Source: Natrialbaceae archaeon B1-Br10_E2g27
GTDB taxonomy: Archaea > Halobacteriota > Halobacteria > Halobacteriales > Natrialbaceae
DNA length: 12,825 bases
Direction: 5' to 3'
Assembly (NCBI GenBank): GCA_001563885.1
Contig: LKMM01000037.1
Coordinates: 1 to 12,825, forward strand
The notes beneath the pieces were generated by a model that was given only the letters and a program-made list of their open reading frames with translations, was not told the origin of the DNA and made no database searches. The position numbers and the translations under genes are program-made. Position 1 is the stretch's first letter, and the number at the start of each line of letters is the position of its first letter. This document shows positions 1 to 6,742 of the stretch, piece by piece.

Positions 1-105
1 CGGGAACTCGGCGTGACTGTCGTCGACTGGAACCTCGAGGATCCGCTGTCGATCGACGTACAGCGTGTCGTTCGCTCGCTCAGCCGACGAGGTGACCGAC
101 TGTGA
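1..105 (+). CDS. C-terminal fragment of probable DUF58 (VWA-like) protein, cut by window edge
   Basis: Only the last 34 codons are present, read in frame from base 1 to a TGA at 103-105. The visible tail contains GVTVVDWNLEDPL followed by an Arg/Ser-rich end. A 'G-x-x-VVDW...PL' stretch near the C-terminus is typical of archaeal DUF58 proteins, which carry a von Willebrand A-like fold and work with MoxR AAA+ ATPases. The identification therefore rests on a short motif plus context: the next gene is a large membrane protein and a MoxR ATPase lies just beyond it. Its TGA overlaps the GTG start of the following gene (GTGA at 102-105), which indicates translational coupling. The start, most of the protein and any metal-binding MIDAS residues lie outside the window, so the family call is moderate only. 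Confidence 0.6.
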   Translation, partial: RELGVTVVDWNLEDPLSIDVQRVVRSLSRRGDRL

Positions 106-1715
106 GCCAGCATGGTCGTCTCGAGTCAGAGCCCCGACTGTCCCGGATCCGTTCGGGTCGGGCCGCAGCACTCGCGATTTGTCAGGCGGCACTCGAGCGA
201 CGAACGGCAAGTGACGTGGCCGTACTCGCGTTGACGGTGGTGGTCTGTCTCGGGGCTGGATCGACCCTCGTTGGCGGGGCGATCGCGTTTCTCGCGATCG
301 TTGCGGGGGTTACAGCGGCAGGGGCGACCGTCCTGCTTGCGAGCGAGCGCCCGCTGGTTCGCGTGGGAGGTGGACTCATCGCGGGGCCCGTTGGCCTGCT
401 GGTTCTCTCGCCGACCGCGCTGGCCGTCGATCTCGTCGGCGGGAGTGGCGTCTCCCGGACTGCTGGCATCGCCGTCTGGGCGATGGTTTTGGCGGCGTTT
501 GCGGCTGGCCTCCTCGGCTGGCACCGACTCGGTGAGGGCGGCGTCCGCCGCGGCGCGACCGGCGCGATACTCGCCGCCGTCGGCGTCGTCGGCGTCGCCA
601 TCGTCCGCATCGTCCCCGAATCGACCGCTCGAGACCGACTCGGTGTCGCAGTCGCCGACACCGGGGCGTGGCTCTGGAACGGAGCGATCATCGCCGAGGG
701 CTCGCTGGCGATGCTTACTTTCGCCGGCATGGGCTTTCTCAGCACAGCCCTGCTGGGCTATGCACTCAATTATGTCGCACTCGAGCGGTTCGTCCCGCCG
801 GACCGACGTGTGGAGCTCTCTGCGGTCGTTTCCCGCCTCGAACGAGGCTGTCGTATCGGCCGTCGCGTCGCCATCCTCACGGCCGTCGTCGCAGTTGTCC
901 TCCCCGGCGTCCTCGATACCGACGGCCTGATCCTCACGCCCGCCGCGACCCGGGAGATCCTCCCTCCGATCGGTGCTGTCCTCGCCGCCATCGTGACGGC
1001 CTCGAGTCTGCGAGTGCTCTTTGTGGCTCTCTTGATCGTCGCTGTCGGATCGATCCTCCTCGAGTGGCTCCGTCGGGCCATCGGCCGGGAGGTCGCGCGG
1101 ACACTCGTCGCCATTGTCGCACCCGCTGTCGGCGGTGGGGCCGTTGCGCTCGTCCTCGGCTGGCTGCTTTCGGGGACGGTTGCCGCGGTCGATCCGGCCG
1201 CCGGCCTCGAGGGTCGGGTTCCGGTCTCGGTCGTCGAACTGGTTGCGTCGGTTCCGTCGTTTGCGCTTGCAACAGGGGTCCTCGCCGTTGGGCTCTCTTC
1301 GCTCGCGTCGGTCTCGATCACCGTCGCGACGTTGCGCGGGCTCCGCATCCTGCCTGCGCGGGCGATCGGAGCGGCGCTTGCAGCGGGTGCGGTGTTCGTC
1401 CTGGCTTTCGGTCTCGCGGTCGTCGGCCAGGTCGAACTCTCGATTCTGACGGGCGCGGCTGGATTCGTCATCTGGGATGTCGGCGAGTACGGTGACAGCG
1501 TCCGCCGGGAACTCGGCCCGAACACCGACACGTTCCGGGCCGAACTCGTCCATCTCGGCGGTTCGCTGCTTTCGGGGATCGTGGTCGCCATCGGGACGAT
1601 CGCCCTCTGGTGGCTCGTCGCCGACGTCGCCGTTACCGATTCGACGACTGCAGCGGTCGCACTCGCGAGTGGTGTTCTTGCCGTCTCCCTCGTCGCGTGG
1701 GTGCTTCGAGGCTAA
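102..1715 (+). CDS. Polytopic membrane protein of the MoxR/DUF58 module (DUF7519-like)
   Basis: Encodes a 537-aa protein from GTG 102 to TAA 1713-1715. After a short Arg-rich cytoplasmic N-terminus (residues 1-35) it is almost wholly hydrophobic, with about 11-13 probable membrane segments. More polar loops lie near residues 135-155 (Arg-rich), 225-250 and 465-490. I see no catalytic motif. Haloarchaea commonly encode a long membrane protein of this kind directly behind the DUF58 gene, and its size and place fit the family labelled DUF7519; the name is from memory of that neighbourhood, not a domain hit. The GTG start is favoured because it overlaps the upstream stop by 4 nt. The protein probably acts in the cytoplasmic membrane as a partner or client of the DUF58/MoxR system. 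It is convergent with moxR, the two stop codons touching. Function is unknown. Confidence 0.8.
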   Translation: MSQHGRLESEPRLSRIRSGRAAALAICQAALERRTASDVAVLALTVVVCLGAGSTLVGGAIAFLAIVAGVTAAGATVLLASERPLVRVGGGLIAGPVGLLVLSPTALAVDLVGGSGVSRTAGIAVWAMVLAAFAAGLLGWHRLGEGGVRRGATGAILAAVGVVGVAIVRIVPESTARDRLGVAVADTGAWLWNGAIIAEGSLAMLTFAGMGFLSTALLGYALNYVALERFVPPDRRVELSAVVSRLERGCRIGRRVAILTAVVAVVLPGVLDTDGLILTPAATREILPPIGAVLAAIVTASSLRVLFVALLIVAVGSILLEWLRRAIGREVARTLVAIVAPAVGGGAVALVLGWLLSGTVAAVDPAAGLEGRVPVSVVELVASVPSFALATGVLAVGLSSLASVSITVATLRGLRILPARAIGAALAAGAVFVLAFGLAVVGQVELSILTGAAGFVIWDVGEYGDSVRRELGPNTDTFRAELVHLGGSLLSGIVVAIGTIALWWLVADVAVTDSTTAAVALASGVLAVSLVAWVLRG

Positions 1716-2669
1716 TCACTCGCCCATTGCGGGCACCGGAACCCCCTCGAGGGCGTGGCCGACGACGGCACCCCGGTCGACACCACGGACCTCGGCTTCG
1801 GTCGTGAGCACAATCCGGTGGTCGAGCACCGGGTGGGAAACGGCGTGGACGTCTTCGGGCGCAACGTAGGATCGGCCGGCGAGAACCGCTCGAGCGCGGG
1901 CGGCTTCGAACAGTCGCTGGATCCCTCGCGGCGAGATGCCGACCTCGACGCGGTCGTCCTCGCGGGTCCCTCGACAGACGTCAACGATGTATTCCCGGAG
2001 TCGGGGATCGACAGTGACGGTTTCGGGGACCGACTGCAATGTGAGGATCGTCTCGCGATCGACGACTCGTTTGACAGTTGGCGTCCGTGTTTGGCGGTCG
2101 GCCCGTCGATCGATCAGTTCGATCTCACCCATCCGATCGGGATAGCCGAGTTCGGTCTCGATCATAAACCGGTCGACCTGTGCCTCCGGCAGCGGGAAGG
2201 TGCCTTCGTGCTCGATTGGATTCTGGGTGGCGACGACGAAAAACGGCGACGGCAACTCCCGCGTCTCGCCGCCGATCGAGACCTGCCGTTCGCCCATCGC
2301 CTCGAGCAAGGCGGCCTGGGTTTTCGGCGGTGCGCGGTTGATCTCGTCGGCTAAGACGACGTTTGCAAAGATCGGTCCCGCCTCGAAGGCGAACTCGCCG
2401 GTCCGTTCGTTGTAGACGTGCGTGCCGGTGATGTCGGCGGGGAGGAGATCCGGCGTAAACTGAATCCGGGAGAACTCGAGGCCGAGGGCATCGGCAAGCG
2501 AGCGTGCGGTGAGCGTCTTGCCGGTGCCGGGGACGTCCTCCAACAGGACGTGGCCCCCGCCGACGATAGCCGTCAGGATCGTCTCGAGTCGTCGCTGGTC
2601 GGCGATTACGGCGCTTTGGAGCTCACGGAGGACGCCCGCACAGGTAGACGCGGCCTCGTCGACGTTCAT
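1716..2669 (-). CDS. MoxR-family AAA+ ATPase
   Basis: A 317-aa MoxR-type AAA+ ATPase. With the start at 2669, Walker A is EDVPGTGKT (residues 44-52), the MoxR signature DLLPADITGTHVYN follows, Walker B is VVLADE (104-109), sensor 1 is the Asn of VVATQNP (about 150), the arginine finger lies in PEAQVDRF (about 167), and the C-terminal lid has GISPRGIQRL with sensor 2 Arg. All ATPase residues are present, so it should be active. MoxR ATPases form hexameric rings in the cytosol and, with VWA/DUF58 partners, help mature or activate client complexes; the client here is unknown. An upstream in-frame ATG at 2696 adds nine residues. I prefer 2669 because an ATATAT box sits about 27 nt upstream of it, which fits a leaderless transcript. 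Unusually for a module partner, it is on the opposite strand and convergent with the DUF58-linked genes. Confidence 0.93.
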   Translation of the reverse strand: MNVDEAASTCAGVLRELQSAVIADQRRLETILTAIVGGGHVLLEDVPGTGKTLTARSLADALGLEFSRIQFTPDLLPADITGTHVYNERTGEFAFEAGPIFANVVLADEINRAPPKTQAALLEAMGERQVSIGGETRELPSPFFVVATQNPIEHEGTFPLPEAQVDRFMIETELGYPDRMGEIELIDRRADRQTRTPTVKRVVDRETILTLQSVPETVTVDPRLREYIVDVCRGTREDDRVEVGISPRGIQRLFEAARARAVLAGRSYVAPEDVHAVSHPVLDHRIVLTTEAEVRGVDRGAVVGHALEGVPVPAMGE

Positions 2670-2692
2670 GCATCGGGACACTTGCGCGAGTG

Positions 2693-2701
2693 ACATATAT
2701 G
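2693..2701 (-). promoter_or_regulatory. Probable TATA box of moxR
   Basis: Read on the - strand the sequence is CCATATATG. Its centre is about 27 nt upstream of the ATG at 2669, the usual haloarchaeal spacing from TATA box to a leaderless start. If the ATG at 2696 were used, the box would overlap the start codon, so this element helps to choose the start. No Shine-Dalgarno is seen. Confidence 0.5.
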
Positions 2702-2811
2702 GTTCGGCTCCTCGCAGGCAGGAAACCGGCCGCCGAAGGAGGCGAGACCGAGGGAGCTTAGTTCGACCGATAGCTATGACAGTGTATGCACATGCGAGCG
2801 GGGGGCCAGCG

Positions 2812-3276
2812 ATGATCGACGAGGTCGACGAACTGCTCGAGGAGATCGGCTTCGATCCTGACTCGAGCGTATTGACCTATCGGCAGGCACAGGTACTCGC
2901 GCTGCGCGAGCGGGGAATCTCCCAGGCCGATATTGCAGCCGAGCTGGGGACCTCGCGGGCAAACGTCTCCTCAGTCGAGTCGAGCGCTCGGGAGAACCTA
3001 CAGAAAGCCCGCGAGACGGTCGCATTCGCAGAAGCCTTACGAGCGCCGGTTCGGGTTCGCGTGCCAGCGGGGACTGATCTCTACGAGGTGCCGGAACTCG
3101 TCTACGAGGCCTGTGACGAAAAGGGGGTCAAAGTCGACCACACTGCACCGGATCTGATGAAAGTCGTCAGCGACGCCGCCGGTTCGGCTGTCTCGGGCCG
3201 GGAAGTTTCAGTCGCCTTGCTCGTCGGCGTCACCTCCGAGGGGCTGGTCCGGGTTAGACATCAAGAACAAAGCTAA
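2812..3276 (+). CDS. Tfx-family DNA-binding transcriptional regulator
   Basis: A 154-aa protein from ATG 2812. Residues 21-60 form a helix-turn-helix of the sigma70-region-4/LuxR-like type: LTYRQAQVLALRERGISQ, then ADIAAELGTSRANVSSVES. The C-terminal half (about 70-154, beginning VRVRVPAGTDLYEVP) matches the Tfx C-terminal domain. The founding member in Methanothermobacter binds the promoter of the molybdenum formylmethanofuran dehydrogenase operon; haloarchaea lack that pathway, so the target here is unknown. An in-frame ATG at 2776 would add 12 residues with little resemblance to the family, so I prefer 2812, which gives the usual length of about 150 aa. No strong TATA box fits either start. 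The gene is divergent from moxR and convergent with ubaA, with 25 nt between the stop codons. Confidence 0.88.
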   Translation: MIDEVDELLEEIGFDPDSSVLTYRQAQVLALRERGISQADIAAELGTSRANVSSVESSARENLQKARETVAFAEALRAPVRVRVPAGTDLYEVPELVYEACDEKGVKVDHTAPDLMKVVSDAAGSAVSGREVSVALLVGVTSEGLVRVRHQEQS

Positions 3277-3301
3277 GCTCACAGTCGAACGCCTCGAGCG
3301 A

Positions 3302-4183
3302 TCAGTCCGCGAGTATCGAACACGCCCCTTCATACGAGACGTCTTCGATGGAGTCAATCTCGGGATCGTCACCACAGACCGGGCAGGCCGGATTCGCCCG
3401 TACCTCGACTTCTTCGAAGCCCATCTCCATTGCGTCGTAGATGAGCAATCGACCATCGAGGAGGTTGCCTTTCCCAAGGAGGTACTTGACGACCTCGGTG
3501 GCCTGAATACAGCCGACGGTGCCCGGAAGCACACCGAGAACGCCGGTCGTTGCACAGTCGGGGACAGTACCCGGCTCGGGGGCTTCGGGGAACAGACAGC
3601 GATAACACGGCTGGCGTTCGCTCGTATCGCTGTCGGCGTCCGAGCGAGTCCCCCTCGACTCCTCGCCCGCCGGCCGATCGTTCGTGAACGTAATTATCTG
3701 CCCTTCAAAGCGGTAGATCGCGCCGTGAGAAAGCGGCGTGCCGGTGAGCACACAGTAGTCGTTGAGCAGATATCTCGTCGCAAAATTGTCACTGGCGTCG
3801 AGGACAATGTCGTACCCATCGACGAGCTCGGCGACAGTGTCGGTCGTGAGCCGTGTTTCGTGGGGGCAAACGGTGATATCGGGGTTGAGCGCCCGGACGT
3901 ACGCAGCAGCGCTCTCGACTTTCGGCCGACCGACGTCCGCATCGGCGTGGACGATCTGTCGCTGGAGATTCGAGCGCTCGACGGCGTCGTCGTCGACGAT
4001 CCCCAGCCGACCAACGCCGGCAGCCGCCAGATACTGAATCGCCGGCGATCCCAGACCGCCCGCACCGACGACCAAAACGCTTCCCTCGAGCAGCCGTTTC
4101 TGGCCGTCAGGCCCGATTTCGTCCATGATGACGTGTCTCGAGTACCGATCGAGTTGGGTCGCATCCAGGCGCAAATCGCTCAT
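3302..4183 (-). CDS. ubaA: E1-like SAMP-activating enzyme UbaA (MoeB/ThiF family)
   Basis: A 293-aa HesA/MoeB/ThiF enzyme. It adenylates the C-terminal glycine of small ubiquitin-like modifier proteins (SAMPs), which are then used for protein conjugation, molybdenum cofactor sulfur transfer and tRNA thiolation; this role is established for the Haloferax volcanii orthologue. Visible features: start MSDLRLDATQLDRYSRH, nucleotide loop VGAGGLGS (39-46), acidic strand IVDDD (62-66), N72, R75, Q76 and K88 around the ATP site, LDASDN (128-133), the candidate catalytic Cys210 in PDCATTG, and a four-Cys zinc site C193/C196 (CYRC) plus C267/C270 (CPVCG). An acidic loop of about 20 residues (168-191) is inserted just before CYRC. 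ATG 4183 is chosen because the family motif begins there; upstream in-frame sequence to 4291 is not conserved-looking. It is convergent with the Tfx gene. Confidence 0.93.
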   Translation of the reverse strand: MSDLRLDATQLDRYSRHVIMDEIGPDGQKRLLEGSVLVVGAGGLGSPAIQYLAAAGVGRLGIVDDDAVERSNLQRQIVHADADVGRPKVESAAAYVRALNPDITVCPHETRLTTDTVAELVDGYDIVLDASDNFATRYLLNDYCVLTGTPLSHGAIYRFEGQIITFTNDRPAGEESRGTRSDADSDTSERQPCYRCLFPEAPEPGTVPDCATTGVLGVLPGTVGCIQATEVVKYLLGKGNLLDGRLLIYDAMEMGFEEVEVRANPACPVCGDDPEIDSIEDVSYEGACSILAD

Positions 4184-4292
4184 ACCTCCCGTTGGGTAGA
4201 GCAAGAGAAAAGTTCGTGGGTCGCTCCCACAGTCGAACAGCGACCGTGTACGCTTGCCGTTCTGAAAACCAGCAGTTGTTACACTCACCACA

Positions 4293-4304
4293 ATCTTTTA
4301 ATAG
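4293..4304 (+). promoter_or_regulatory. TATA box of the 61-aa zinc-finger gene
   Basis: TTTTAATA at 4296-4303 is centred about 27 nt before the ATG at 4327, with no Shine-Dalgarno in between, so a leaderless transcript is likely. The complement reads TATTAAAA, so the same element might also serve a longer-leader ubaA transcript on the - strand. The 4184-4326 gap otherwise holds only an A-rich patch near 4205-4212 that could be a weak ubaA TATA element. Confidence 0.65.
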
Positions 4305-4326
4305 TGTGGTGTGTATTAGCATACCT

Positions 4327-4512
4327 ATGGCAACCTCACCCAACGGTGCAGGTGATGACATGTTCGATCAATTCCTCACGGACCGCGGTCACACCGTAGA
4401 ACGAGTCGGGTGGGAACAGGAGTATAACAAAAAACAGTGTCCGGATTGTGGCGGACTGCATGAGGCATCCGCAAGCGTCTGTTCTGTCTGCGGGTGGGAA
4501 CCGACGCCCTAA
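4327..4512 (+). CDS. Zinc-finger micro-protein (HVO_0416-like), 61 aa
   Basis: A 61-residue acidic protein with a helical N-terminal half (DDMFDQFLTDRGHTVERV, about residues 10-27) and a C-terminal zinc ribbon made of two CxxC knuckles: C38-P-D-C41-G and C52-S-V-C55-G. Four cysteines spaced this way should bind one zinc ion. Haloarchaea encode dozens of such zinc-finger micro-proteins below 70 aa. The YNKKQCPDCGGLH core resembles the family I remember as HVO_0416; the name is from memory. In Haloferax, deletions in this class alter growth, motility or biofilm, but no biochemical role follows from sequence. The start is set by the TATA box 27 nt upstream. The gene is monocistronic-looking and ends inside a perfect palindrome. 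Longer readings starting at 4192 overlap the promoter and are not credible. Confidence 0.87.
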   Translation: MATSPNGAGDDMFDQFLTDRGHTVERVGWEQEYNKKQCPDCGGLHEASASVCSVCGWEPTP

Positions 4513-4523
4513 CCGGTCCGGTT
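4511..4523. repeat. 13-bp palindrome at the 3' end of the zinc-finger gene
   Basis: AACCGG-T-CCGGTT is a perfect inverted repeat with a one-base centre, overlapping the TAA stop. It could be a protein-binding site in front of the DUF7563-like gene or a short stem near the transcript end. No T-tract follows, so a classical terminator is not supported. Confidence 0.4.
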
Positions 4524-4600
4524 GGGACGACGTTTCGAACGCTGATTACGATTTTGAGAGCTACGTCACCCCACAGCTATTTTACGGAGATGAAACCGAC

Positions 4601-4614
4601 ATAATTATATTATT
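4601..4614 (+). promoter_or_regulatory. TATA region of the DUF7563-like gene
   Basis: ATAATTATATTATT is the most A/T-rich stretch of the window. Its centre is about 30 nt before the ATG at 4639, which fits an archaeal TATA box with a leaderless or very short-leader transcript. The 126-bp gap from 4513 to 4638 contains nothing else recognisable apart from the palindrome at its left edge. Confidence 0.6.
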
Positions 4615-4638
4615 CTCACTGAGATCTCCACCGAGACA

Positions 4639-4797
4639 ATGCCTGAATGTCAGAACTGCGGGGCGTTCGTCACGGACGCCTACGCCAGGGTGTTTACGCC
4701 ACGTGGGATCGACAACCCGCGTGTCTGTCCAGCCTGTCCGGACAAGATTCGTGATGGGGCCGAGGTCCGAACCACCCGTTCCCCACGAAATCGCTGA
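4639..4797 (+). CDS. Small zinc-ribbon protein (DUF7563-like), 52 aa
   Basis: A 52-aa gene too short for most ORF cut-offs, from ATG 4639 to TGA 4797. It starts MPECQNCGAFVTDAYARVF and ends in a basic tail (TTRSPRNR). Two CxxC pairs, C4/C7 and C30/C33, give a treble-clef or zinc-ribbon arrangement with one probable zinc ion. The MPECxxCGAxV opening followed by RVF and a second CPxC recalls the haloarchaeal family DUF7563. Its own A/T-rich promoter lies about 30 nt upstream, no competing coding frame overlaps it convincingly, and the codon use (G/C at third positions) matches its neighbours. It is followed 76 nt later by the helicase gene, which has a separate TATA box. Its molecular role is unknown; nucleic-acid or protein contact is a plausible inference for this class. 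Confidence 0.85.
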   Translation: MPECQNCGAFVTDAYARVFTPRGIDNPRVCPACPDKIRDGAEVRTTRSPRNR

Positions 4798-4842
4798 GGC
4801 CAATCCGTGGTCTCGGCCGTTCGGCGAGGAAAACCCACGTGA

Positions 4843-4854
4843 CTTATGCATATT
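4843..4854 (+). promoter_or_regulatory. TATA region of the helicase gene
   Basis: CTTATGCATATT is centred about 26 nt before the ATG at 4874, with no Shine-Dalgarno just before the start (sequence ends ACAGGGACA). This suggests a leaderless transcript that begins at or just before the helicase start and probably continues into the M24-like gene. Confidence 0.55.
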
Positions 4855-4873
4855 GCGCTCTTGAACAGGGACA

Positions 4874-6739
4874 ATGGCTCCGACGGAGACGAAGGTGACC
4901 CGGTTGTTCGGTGGACCGGGCAGCGGGAAAACCACTGCCCTCTTAGACCACGTCGAAGAGATCTTAGAGCGCGACGACGTCACGTTTCGGGACATCCTCG
5001 TCGTTTCCTACACTCGAGCAGCAGCACAGGAGGTTCGTGAACGCCTCGCAGAACGGTTAGACGAGAGTCCGCGCGCACTGCAGGGAAACGTCTGTACGAT
5101 GCACGCGAAAGCCTACGATCTGCTCGATCTCTCTCGAGGCGACGTTATCGGTGAGAAAGACAAAGAGGAGTTTTGTGAAGAGTTTGGCCTCGAGTTCGAA
5201 GACGAGTACTCAGGTGGCGGTCGGCGAACGGCCCGGTCGACGACGATCGGAAACAAGATCATTGCGACGAGTCAGTGGCTCCAGCGCACCCGTCGTGACG
5301 TCGCCGACTGGTACGACGTTCCCTTCCAGTGGAACGTCGAAGAGGTGCGGCTTCCTCCGGAGATCGACCCGAACGCCCAGGAAGGAAACAAATACACGCC
5401 GACGTGGCCGGCGGCCGACGACCGGATCGACGTCCCAGAAGCGATCCGCGGCTGGCGGACGTACAAAGGCGAACAGGGCAAGATCGGCTTTGCCGATATG
5501 CTAGAGCGGGTCAAACAACGATCGCTCGTCCCGAACGTCGACTACCTCGTGATCGACGAGTTCCAGGACATTACGACCCTCCAGTATGACGTCTACGAGG
5601 AGTGGAAACCGCACGTCGAAGAGGTGTTGATCGCCGGTGACGACGACCAGGTCGTCTACTCCTGGCAAGGTGCTGATCCTGCACTCCTGTTAGAGGAAGC
5701 CGTCGACGACGATAATATTCTGCCAAACTCCTACCGACTGCCCTCGAACGTCTTGAACGTGGTAAACAAAGAGATTCGCCACATCGACAAGCGCCAGGAC
5801 AAAGACCTCAATCCACGCAAGGAAGGCGGCACGGTCGACGCCAAACGAAACGCCTCGATGCTCGATGTCGTCCGGATCGTCAGGCGAACACTCGTCGACG
5901 GCGACGGCACGATCATGATCCTCTTTCGGGCTCGCTACCAGATGTTTCAGTTTATCGATGAGTTCATCACCGAGGGTGTCCCCTTTAGCTCGCTGACCGA
6001 CCAGCGGATGTGGACCGACCGGCTCACCCAGTATGTCCGCGCCGTCGAAGCGATCGACGCGGGCAACGATCTCACCGGACTCCAGGCGCGTCGACTCGCC
6101 GACATGCTCCAGGATTCGGCGTTCGGAACGAACGACCGCGACGAACTGTTCGACGCCATCGACGACCGAAAAGAAGAATCCGGAACCGACGACCTCGAGG
6201 AACTCGTTATTTCGGCCGACCTCATCACCGAGCACGTTCCGTTTATGCCCGGGCCGGCGTCGGCATCCGATATGCTCCGGAAAGTGACGAGCTTCCAGAA
6301 AAAGAGCGTCCAGGCGTACTTCGCAATTGGTGAGTACCGCGGGATGGACACCGACCGCGTCCGCGTCGGCACGATCCACTCCGCGAAAGGCCGTGAGGCA
6401 GACCACGTCATCGTCGGCACCGACCTCACCGAAAAGGTCGTCGAACAGATGGTCGCCACCCTCGAGGACAAAACGACCGCAGGCGAAGACAACGGGGAGT
6501 TCACCAAGACGACATCGCCGGTGCCCGTTCTCACCGATAACGAACGTCGCGTCTTCTACGTCGGGATGTCTCGTGCCCGCGAACGACTCACTCTCCTCGA
6601 GAATCTCGTCGACGGTGCACCGACGCTTCCGGTCGACGTGTTGCTCAACAACGAGCCGACCGATACGGACCTCGAGACGCTGCTCGAGGAGGCCCAACAG
6701 CCACTCGAGACCGACGAAATCGAAGCCGAAGCGCCATAA
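4874..6739 (+). CDS. UvrD/Rep-type superfamily 1A DNA helicase
   Basis: A 621-aa ATP-dependent 3'-5' type SF1A helicase. All core motifs are visible: motif I GGPGSGKTT (13-21), Ia VVSYTRAAAQEVRERL (43-58), Ib TMH (75-77), II IDEFQD (227-232), III AGDDDQVVYSWQG (254-266), IV NSYRLP (285-290), V GTIHSAKG (499-506), and VI VGMSRARERL ending in the Arg finger region near 567-571. It is thus probably active. It is shorter than bacterial UvrD/Rep (about 670-720 aa); the 1B/2B regions are reduced, and the C-terminal 40 residues are a very acidic tail. No nuclease domain follows, unlike AddA or RecB. The likely role is in DNA repair or replication restart in the cytosol. The start is fixed by the Walker A position and the TATA box. 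The M24-like gene begins 3 nt after the stop, in the same reading frame, indicating one operon. Confidence 0.93.
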   Translation: MAPTETKVTRLFGGPGSGKTTALLDHVEEILERDDVTFRDILVVSYTRAAAQEVRERLAERLDESPRALQGNVCTMHAKAYDLLDLSRGDVIGEKDKEEFCEEFGLEFEDEYSGGGRRTARSTTIGNKIIATSQWLQRTRRDVADWYDVPFQWNVEEVRLPPEIDPNAQEGNKYTPTWPAADDRIDVPEAIRGWRTYKGEQGKIGFADMLERVKQRSLVPNVDYLVIDEFQDITTLQYDVYEEWKPHVEEVLIAGDDDQVVYSWQGADPALLLEEAVDDDNILPNSYRLPSNVLNVVNKEIRHIDKRQDKDLNPRKEGGTVDAKRNASMLDVVRIVRRTLVDGDGTIMILFRARYQMFQFIDEFITEGVPFSSLTDQRMWTDRLTQYVRAVEAIDAGNDLTGLQARRLADMLQDSAFGTNDRDELFDAIDDRKEESGTDDLEELVISADLITEHVPFMPGPASASDMLRKVTSFQKKSVQAYFAIGEYRGMDTDRVRVGTIHSAKGREADHVIVGTDLTEKVVEQMVATLEDKTTAGEDNGEFTKTTSPVPVLTDNERRVFYVGMSRARERLTLLENLVDGAPTLPVDVLLNNEPTDTDLETLLEEAQQPLETDEIEAEAP

Positions 6740-6742
6740 GCC

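Noticed and set aside
126..1553. 475-codon open frame on the - strand opposite the membrane-protein gene
   Set aside because: Composition is Arg/Asp/Gly-rich low-complexity typical of the antisense of a GC-rich hydrophobic gene; no motif, and the + frame has clear membrane helices.
2509..2811. N-terminal extension of the Tfx frame back into moxR
   Set aside because: It would overlap moxR coding sequence on the other strand and adds Arg/Ser-rich sequence unlike Tfx proteins; the family starts near 2812.
4184..4291. 36-residue N-terminal extension of UbaA
   Set aside because: It adds sequence unlike the family and runs into the promoter of the neighbouring gene; ATG 4183 opens the conserved region.
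4448..4864. 138-codon + frame over the DUF7563-like gene
   Set aside because: It begins inside the 61-aa gene in another frame and crosses the promoter; the 52-aa frame has the CxxC pairs and the promoter.
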